From Planctomycetaceae bacterium (GTDB taxonomy: Bacteria > Planctomycetota > Planctomycetia > Pirellulales > Thermoguttaceae): a DNA stretch of 5,448 nt. Numbering within the stretch: position 1 is the first letter of the stretch; each line of letters opens with the position of its first letter. The stretch spans positions 1-5,448 of the forward strand of contig JAITBS010000113.1 in NCBI GenBank assembly GCA_031283515.1. Reading direction: 5' to 3'. The notes beneath the pieces were generated by a model, which saw nothing but the letters and a program-made list of their open reading frames with translations, was not told the DNA's origin and ran no database searches. Positions 1-3,744 of this stretch are shown here, one piece after another. The translations under genes and the position numbers were made by a program.

Positions 1-20
1 TTCTTTTTATCACATCGCAA

Positions 21-83
21 CACACAAAATAGCACGAAAAATATGAAATCTTTGTTCTGACTCTTTTCGTGTTATTTTGTGTG
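21..83 (+). repeat. 20-bp inverted repeat with 23-nt spacer
   Basis: Arms 21-40 and 64-83 match over 20 positions with a single exception (G32 with T72), which is a G-U pair in a plus-strand RNA and a C-A mismatch in a minus-strand RNA. A stem this long is unlikely by chance even in AT-rich DNA. It could be a transcript hairpin, the ends of a tiny mobile element or a protein-binding site; no T-tract follows closely. It lies near the window edge, so its context is cut. Confidence 0.7.
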
Positions 84-95
84 GTTCATGTTATA

Positions 96-110
96 AAATA
101 TTCCACTGAA
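96..110 (+). repeat. 15-mer AAATATTCCACTGAA, inverted copy of 3674-3688
   Basis: Exact 15-nt match to the minus strand at 3674-3688, placing inverted copies on either side of the three-gene operon. The 7-nt spaced AATATT partner seen at the other copy is missing here. A rough estimate for AT-rich DNA makes one such match in a window this size possible but not expected. Confidence 0.5.
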
Positions 111-145
111 TGATGATGAAAGTAATTTTTATAAAGACACACAGT

Positions 146-173
146 ATATCAATGTTCAAAGCACCGTTGATAT
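146..173 (+). repeat. 9-bp hairpin with 10-nt loop
   Basis: ATATCAATG (146-154) pairs with CGTTGATAT (165-173). The one non-Watson-Crick position is U-G if transcribed on the plus strand and A-C on the minus strand, which hints at a plus-strand RNA. The stem is AT-rich and could also be chance or a protein-binding site. Confidence 0.4.
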
Positions 174-233
174 CCTTCTTGCATTCACTTGATTGATATT
201 TTATTGTGTTACGATTTATTTTAAGCGGTAGTC

Positions 234-252
234 AACGTTTCACCGAAACGTT
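234..252. repeat. 8-bp perfect hairpin AACGTTTC-ACC-GAAACGTT
   Basis: Arms 234-241 and 245-252 are perfectly complementary with a 3-nt loop. On the plus strand a short TTTT (251-254) overlaps its end, so it might be a weak plus-strand terminator; on the minus strand nothing T-rich follows. An operator is also possible. GTCAAC at 231-236 is also complementary to GTTGAC at 292-297, allowing an alternative fold. Confidence 0.5.
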
Positions 253-308
253 TTAAACAATACAATACGGTGTACTCGCCGACTTGACCCTGTTGACGGA
301 CGGAAATG

Positions 309-345
309 AAAAAACAACCGTTGCGACCCTTCGGCGAAAGGTCGC
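309..345 (-). terminator. Candidate intrinsic terminator of the flavoprotein operon
   Basis: Read on the minus strand, 345 to 323 folds as a 10-bp stem (GCGACC plus UUUC, including one U-G pair) with a 3-nt loop. It is followed by AACGGTTG and six T (314-309). On the plus strand the U-G pair becomes C-A and no T-tract follows, so the direction fits the minus-strand genes. The 8 nt between stem and T-run is longer than ideal, and the distance to the flavoprotein stop is about 250 bp. Confidence 0.5.
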
Positions 346-593
346 CTGCCACCATTGGAATTGTTTAATATAAATCGTTGCGATATTAAAATAATGAATG
401 CAAAAAGTATAAGCTGCCCATGTGATAATTTGTAACGAGATATAAAAACAAATAAAAATAAAAATTCAATAAAAACAACAAACGAAATATAAATGTTTGT
501 AATTAACACGTCAAGACAAATTTTAAAGTAAAAAAAGTATATTCACTACCCACTCCGAACTAAGACATTGTCATCTTATAAATTGAGTACGTT

Positions 594-2237
594 TCATACG
601 TCGTCGAAGGACAAGGCGGCGGTTGGGCAAAGCCGGACGGCTTCAGAGGCGGATTTTGTCAACGCTTTTTGGAATGATTCACCAAACGGTACTCCAATCC
701 GAACATCAAAACCGCGTCCTAAAAAAGTTAATCCCCATTCTTCATCCGCCTTTTTAGCAACATTAACACAAATTCCACATTTAATACATTTTCCCGCTTC
801 AAAAACGATCTTTCCGCTTCGTTGAATTGTGAATGGTTTTCGTACAGATTCTTCAAAACGATGACTATTCGCTTGGTATTGTGAAGCGAATTGGAGTAAC
901 CGGCATTGACTACGACCACGACAATCACAGTGTAAACAACGCGACGCCTCTTGAACCATCTTAGATGAAATCGTTTCCGATAAAACTGTTTCTGATGAAA
1001 TATTTTCCGATAAAATATTTTTGGACAAAATATTTTCAAATGGTACAACTGTTGTTGAAACAGTTTCAGCGGAATTATTGACAGTTTTATTGTTTCGGTT
1101 TATTTCGGCGAAAGCGGTTAATTCTTCATACGGCAATTTGCCAAGTTTGACACCGTAATAAGGTAATACGGTTTGGTGTGCAGTTCCATGTTGGAGAAAC
1201 CGGTCAATGGATTCCGCCGCCTCACGTCCGTCAGCAACACTTCGGACAATCATTGTTGTTTTTGCACGAAAAATTGTTCCTGTTGCGAAAACATTGGGAA
1301 CTGAAGTTTGAAACGATGGAAGATCAACACGTAAACGTCCTTGTACTGTTTCCAAACCGGATTGTTTCAGAATTGCAGGATCACATTGTCCCGTACACAA
1401 TAATACCGCATCAAAAGAAGATTGGAGTTCGGTAAATGTTTCCGGAAACATCCAATCGAGTTGTTCATCTGGATAGTAATCAATGGGAAGTGATAAAATT
1501 GTACGGATTTCCGCATCGAGAACAGAGGCAGGTAATTGTGATTCGTCAATAGTTCTCAAACGACCGCCGAGCTTTTTTCCTTGCGTGTAAAGAGCAACAT
1601 GATGACCTAATCGAGCAAGATAAAACGCAGCGGAAAGTCCTGACGGACCAGCTCCGATAATAATAACCCGTTTACCAGTCGAAGGAAGCACCGGCGGAAT
1701 ATAAGATTGTTGTTGCGATAAATCACAGTCAGCGGCATAACGTTTTACGGTACAAATTTCAACTGCTTTATCGAGTTCTTTACGTCGGCAGATTTTTTCG
1801 CATGGTTTGGGACAAACCCGTCCCAGAACTGCAGGAAACGGAATTGTTTCTTTAATTGTTTGAATGGCGGCTTCCGGATTTTCTGAACGAATTTGCCGCA
1901 ACATGAGCGGAATATCGAGTCGAGCCGGACATGCAAGTTGGCATGGCGCGTAGCAATCGCCGGAATGGTCACTCAATAGCAGTTCCAACGCGGTTCGGCG
2001 AAGTTGATGAACTTCTTCCGTTTCACTTTCAACAACCATTCCGTCTTCGATTTTTGTTGCGCAAGACGGGATGAATTTTCCTTTGCATTTCACGAGACAA
2101 ACAAGACACGAAGCGGGTTCATGTTCACCTTTGATGCGGCAAAGAGTCGGAATCGTAATTCCCAACCGTGTTGCCGCGTCAAGAATCGTTTCGCCTTCTA
2201 CCGCCGAAACAACATGATCATCAATAGTTATCTTCAT
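594..2237 (-). CDS. Multi-cluster Fe-S flavoprotein: 2Fe-2S, GltD-like FAD and ferredoxin domains, no NAD(P)H domain
   Basis: 547 residues. (a) 1-75: plant/NuoG-type 2Fe-2S domain, Cys33, Cys44, Cys47 and Cys59. (b) 80-170: Cys-rich N-terminal region of the glutamate synthase small subunit type, Cys95, 99, 103 with ACPARLDIP, then VCPKPCEKIC (Cys142, 146, 150) and Cys162, for 4Fe-4S clusters. (c) 188-347: FAD-binding domain with GAGPSG (195-200), LLCTG (279-283) and NVFATG (315-320). (d) 380-428: low-complexity linker made by a 15-bp repeat. (e) 429-547: EASRCLHCDC and Cys445, then CIKCGIC (Cys484, 487, 490) and Cys537-Pro, enough for one 4Fe-4S cluster. The second GxGxxG (NAD(P)H) domain of true GltD, about 130 residues, is absent between LLCTG and NVFATG. 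Role inferred: electron transfer from ferredoxin or a partner protein through FAD; no glutamate synthase large subunit is present. ATG 2237 is chosen because the 2Fe-2S domain begins at MKITIDD; the in-frame ATG at 2324 would add a stretch overlapping the upstream gene. No clear Shine-Dalgarno. Last gene of the operon, 46 bp after the membrane protein. Confidence 0.9.
   Translation of the reverse strand: MKITIDDHVVSAVEGETILDAATRLGITIPTLCRIKGEHEPASCLVCLVKCKGKFIPSCATKIEDGMVVESETEEVHQLRRTALELLLSDHSGDCYAPCQLACPARLDIPLMLRQIRSENPEAAIQTIKETIPFPAVLGRVCPKPCEKICRRKELDKAVEICTVKRYAADCDLSQQQSYIPPVLPSTGKRVIIIGAGPSGLSAAFYLARLGHHVALYTQGKKLGGRLRTIDESQLPASVLDAEIRTILSLPIDYYPDEQLDWMFPETFTELQSSFDAVLLCTGQCDPAILKQSGLETVQGRLRVDLPSFQTSVPNVFATGTIFRAKTTMIVRSVADGREAAESIDRFLQHGTAHQTVLPYYGVKLGKLPYEELTAFAEINRNNKTVNNSAETVSTTVVPFENILSKNILSENISSETVLSETISSKMVQEASRCLHCDCRGRSQCRLLQFASQYQANSHRFEESVRKPFTIQRSGKIVFEAGKCIKCGICVNVAKKADEEWGLTFLGRGFDVRIGVPFGESFQKALTKSASEAVRLCPTAALSFDDV
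964..1038. repeat. 15-bp tandem repeat, 5 clear units, inside the flavoprotein gene
   Basis: Units at 964-978, 979-993, 994-1008, 1009-1023 and 1024-1038, consensus GATAAAATATTTTCC on the plus strand. Two further in-phase 15-mers at 1039-1053 and 1054-1068 are decayed; the last, GTTGAAACAGTTTCA, still matches in part. Because 15 is a multiple of 3 the frame is kept, giving a pentapeptide repeat read as ENILS, KNILS, ENISS, ETVLS, ETISS (residues about 401-425). It lies in the linker between the FAD domain and the C-terminal Fe-S domain. Confidence 0.9.
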
Positions 2238-2283
2238 AAACAAACAGAAGGAAATTTTCGTTAATAACCAATTTGTAACAAGT

Positions 2284-2646
2284 TTACACAGGATCAGAAA
2301 CATTACAAATTTTATTTTTTTCACTATTTTGCAGATATTGACGTAATGATAACAAGTGTTCGGGTTGGTTTGAAATGATTTTGTTTTGTAATGTTCGGAC
2401 GCAGTACCGAAAAATATTTTGATAAATTTTTATATGCGTTTCGATCACTTCCATATAAGAATGGCGTATGTAAAACAATCCGAGATCGACAAACAGCACA
2501 AAAATAATCCATGCCGCCAAAAGAGATTTTTGGTGCATACATTCTTTTCCGAAGGTCATGGTCAAGAGTACCATTAGGATACAGCTTATCACGACGGTTA
2601 CAATCGCGGCGGCAGTAGAAAAAATAACGTTAAAAAAATAAATCAT
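2284..2646 (-). CDS. Small membrane protein with two predicted transmembrane helices, family unknown
   Basis: 120 residues that I do not recognise. Residues about 4-32 form a long hydrophobic helix (IFSTAAAIVTVVISCILMVLL), and 41-60 (SLLAAWIIFVLFVDLGLFYI) form a second. A short charged loop with GKECMHQK joins them. The remaining 60 residues are hydrophilic, probably helical, and rich in Gln, Asn and His, ending NVSDPV. The first helix is not a typical cleavable signal peptide, because no signal peptidase site is evident and the second helix follows closely. A hairpin in the inner membrane with a soluble C-terminal tail is likely. The AGGAG 5 nt upstream and the 8-bp gap to the lipid kinase-like gene support it as a real gene. 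Its place between a membrane-linked lipid-kinase-fold protein and a redox flavoprotein suggests an anchor or accessory role, which is only inference. Confidence 0.7.
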   Translation of the reverse strand: MIYFFNVIFSTAAAIVTVVISCILMVLLTMTFGKECMHQKSLLAAWIIFVLFVDLGLFYIRHSYMEVIETHIKIYQNIFRYCVRTLQNKIISNQPEHLLSLRQYLQNSEKNKICNVSDPV

Positions 2647-2650
2647 TTGA

Positions 2651-2656
2651 TCTCCT
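2651..2656 (-). promoter_or_regulatory. Ribosome binding site AGGAGA for the small membrane protein
   Basis: The minus strand reads AGGAGA (2656 to 2651), leaving AGGAG 5 nt before the ATG at 2646. It overlaps the stop codon of the upstream gene (2655-2657), pointing to translational coupling, and it fixes the start of the 120-residue frame. It is the only clear Shine-Dalgarno in the window. Confidence 0.75.
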
Positions 2657-3602
2657 ACTCTTTTTCTGTTGGCAACAATAATCGTATTGCGGCGGGGATT
2701 GTTTGAATTTGAAATTGACGGTCATACAAATAAACAACAGCGTCCATCGCCATAAAAACAGGTTCCGGCGTGCGGGCTTCGATGTTCATACAATGCCGAT
2801 ATTCGATAAAATTACGGGCGAATTCATTGTCCACAATCTGACCTTTCCAATAAATCCCCGTCATTTTAAGGAAAGCTCGCAACGATAATTTTTTGACAAA
2901 TATCAAATCAACTAAGCCGTCGTCTATTTTCGCTCGCGGCGCACAAAGTGTTCCTGTTCCATATTTTCGCGTGTTAGCAAAAGCGACAATCGTATAAGCG
3001 TTGTCGAATACCGCATAACCGTTGACGCAAACCCGAATTGTTTTCGGTTGCGTGTCGAACAGCAGTAGGAAAAAATTAAACCAACTCCGAAACCAATGTT
3101 GATTAAAATGAAAAAACGAACGCCAACGACAAAACCGCAACCATTGTAAACCAAACCACGAAAGATTGGTGTCCATTCCGAGATAAGCAACCGTAATACA
3201 ATATCGTTTATTGATCTTCACTAAATCAATATCAACCGCCCGACCATTTAACAAGGCTTCAATGTTGGTAATTTGGGACGCAGGTACTTGAGGAAACGAG
3301 TCAAAGAAATCGAAATTTCCGTCACAGGGCAGAAAACCAAGTTCAACGTCATTGTTACCGATAAGACCGTTAACCGCAAAATGTAAACTCTCAAAGTTAC
3401 CGCACACAATCACACGCACCGGACGCTCAGGAAATTCATTGAGAAATTTCCGAACTATTTCCTCTTCTTCGCCAAGAAAACTCGTATAAAACAATTTGTA
3501 ATTCAGATTTTTCTGATTACAAACCGAACGTATCTTTTCCGCTGTAACGCTGAAAGAAATACTCTGAACTAAATTTGTTTTGACCAAAAAAAGATAATGC
3601 AT
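2655..3602 (-). CDS. Diacylglycerol/lipid kinase-fold protein with degenerate active site (probable pseudo-kinase)
   Basis: 315 residues, a normal length for the bacterial YegS/DgkB/BmrU lipid kinase family, which phosphorylates lipids such as diacylglycerol with ATP at the membrane. The fold is recognisable. VIVCGNFESLHFAVNGL (64-80) sits where the family has the GGDGT motif. LGFLPCDGNFDF (88-99) sits at the GTxND motif. GMDTNL (142-147) follows. The best conserved block is NTRKYGTGTLCAPRAKIDDG (210-229), then LVDLIF. The DGE motif region reads AMDAVV (285-290). Thus the GGDGT Asp is Phe70, GTGND is DGNFD, DGE is DAV, and the N-terminal NP/SG loop reads LVKTNLVQ. These losses suggest it does not use ATP in the usual way, although the frame is intact and the fold kept, so it is probably a functional lipid- or ligand-binding protein. 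Residues 149-182 are very rich in Trp and Phe. First gene of the apparent operon; its stop overlaps the ribosome binding site of the next gene. The ATG at 3602 is the first in frame and fits the family N-terminus (MHYLFLV). Confidence 0.82.
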   Translation of the reverse strand: MHYLFLVKTNLVQSISFSVTAEKIRSVCNQKNLNYKLFYTSFLGEEEEIVRKFLNEFPERPVRVIVCGNFESLHFAVNGLIGNNDVELGFLPCDGNFDFFDSFPQVPASQITNIEALLNGRAVDIDLVKINKRYCITVAYLGMDTNLSWFGLQWLRFCRWRSFFHFNQHWFRSWFNFFLLLFDTQPKTIRVCVNGYAVFDNAYTIVAFANTRKYGTGTLCAPRAKIDDGLVDLIFVKKLSLRAFLKMTGIYWKGQIVDNEFARNFIEYRHCMNIEARTPEPVFMAMDAVVYLYDRQFQIQTIPAAIRLLLPTEKE

Positions 3603-3668
3603 TTTTGTAGTTTTATCGTTTGGTAATGATTCTGTGAAATTTTGTAAAAAACCGATTTAATTTATTGT

Positions 3669-3688
3669 AATATTTCAGTGGAATATTT
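3669..3688. promoter_or_regulatory. AATATT-flanked element; its 15-mer recurs inverted at 96-110
   Basis: AATATT (3669-3674) and AATATT (3682-3687) are separated by 7 nt. The 15-mer on the minus strand, AAATATTCCACTGAA (3674-3688), is identical to plus-strand 96-110. It lies about 70-85 bp upstream of the ATG of the lipid kinase-like gene, where an operator could sit. The arms are themselves palindromic and AT-rich, so chance is a real alternative. Confidence 0.25.
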
Positions 3689-3702
3689 GTTTTTTCCGAA
3701 TA

Positions 3703-3738
3703 GTCCCGCAGGAACAGCATGTGCATAACCGGTAACCG
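3703..3738. repeat. Hairpin plus tail, possible member of a dispersed palindromic repeat family
   Basis: On the plus strand GTCCC (3703-3707), loop GCA, GGAAC (3711-3715) forms a 5-bp stem; the central pair is U-G if transcribed from the minus strand. It is followed by CAGCATGTGCATAACCGG and a repeated TAACCG (3726-3731 and 3733-3738). The pattern of a GTCCC-type stem followed by CATGTnnATA resembles intergenic dispersed repeats I recall from some AT-rich genomes, but copy number cannot be judged from one copy. It could equally be a weak terminator remnant; there is no U-tract directly after the stem on either strand. Confidence 0.25.
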
Positions 3739-3744
3739 TCTATT

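Larger units (their letters stand above)
1..593. other. 593 bp without a credible gene; several hairpins
   Basis: No frame here has a recognisable product or a supported start. It is the 3' side of the operon ending at 594. Stems at 21-83, 146-173, 234-252 and 323-345 are listed separately. A GC-richer patch at about 270-355 stands out against the AT-rich surroundings. No tRNA or rRNA was recognised. What lies left of position 1 is unknown. Confidence 0.6.
3603..3744. other. Intergenic gap between methyltransferase and lipid kinase-like gene
   Basis: This 142-bp stretch must hold the 3' end of the methyltransferase transcript and probably the promoter of the three-gene operon. I see a short hairpin with a conserved-looking tail at 3703-3738 and an AATATT-flanked 15-mer at 3669-3688. 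Read on the minus strand there is a TACAAT hexamer (about 3664-3669) that could be a -10 box, but no convincing -35 box lies at the right distance. No Shine-Dalgarno is seen before the ATG at 3602; the leader is A-rich. No strong intrinsic terminator follows the methyltransferase stop. Confidence 0.5.

Noticed and set aside
240..509. 89-codon minus-strand frame with a hydrophobic N-terminus
   Set aside because: It starts with GTG without a Shine-Dalgarno, its C-terminal half is arginine-rich and reads through the candidate terminator hairpin (323-345) and the 234-252 hairpin, and it resembles no family. AT-rich DNA readily yields such hydrophobic frames.
510..593. Terminator at the T7 run (531-537 on the minus strand) just after the flavoprotein stop
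   Set aside because: No stem of useful length could be formed immediately before the run; the hairpin at 323-345 is a better candidate.
728..1048. 106-codon minus-strand frame overlapping the flavoprotein
   Set aside because: It is an out-of-frame reading of the flavoprotein's repeat and Fe-S region; the flavoprotein frame has clear domain matches.
2238..2324. N-terminal extension of the flavoprotein to the ATG at 2324
   Set aside because: It would overlap the membrane protein gene by about 40 bp and add 29 residues unlike any part of the 2Fe-2S family; the conserved domain begins at the ATG at 2237.
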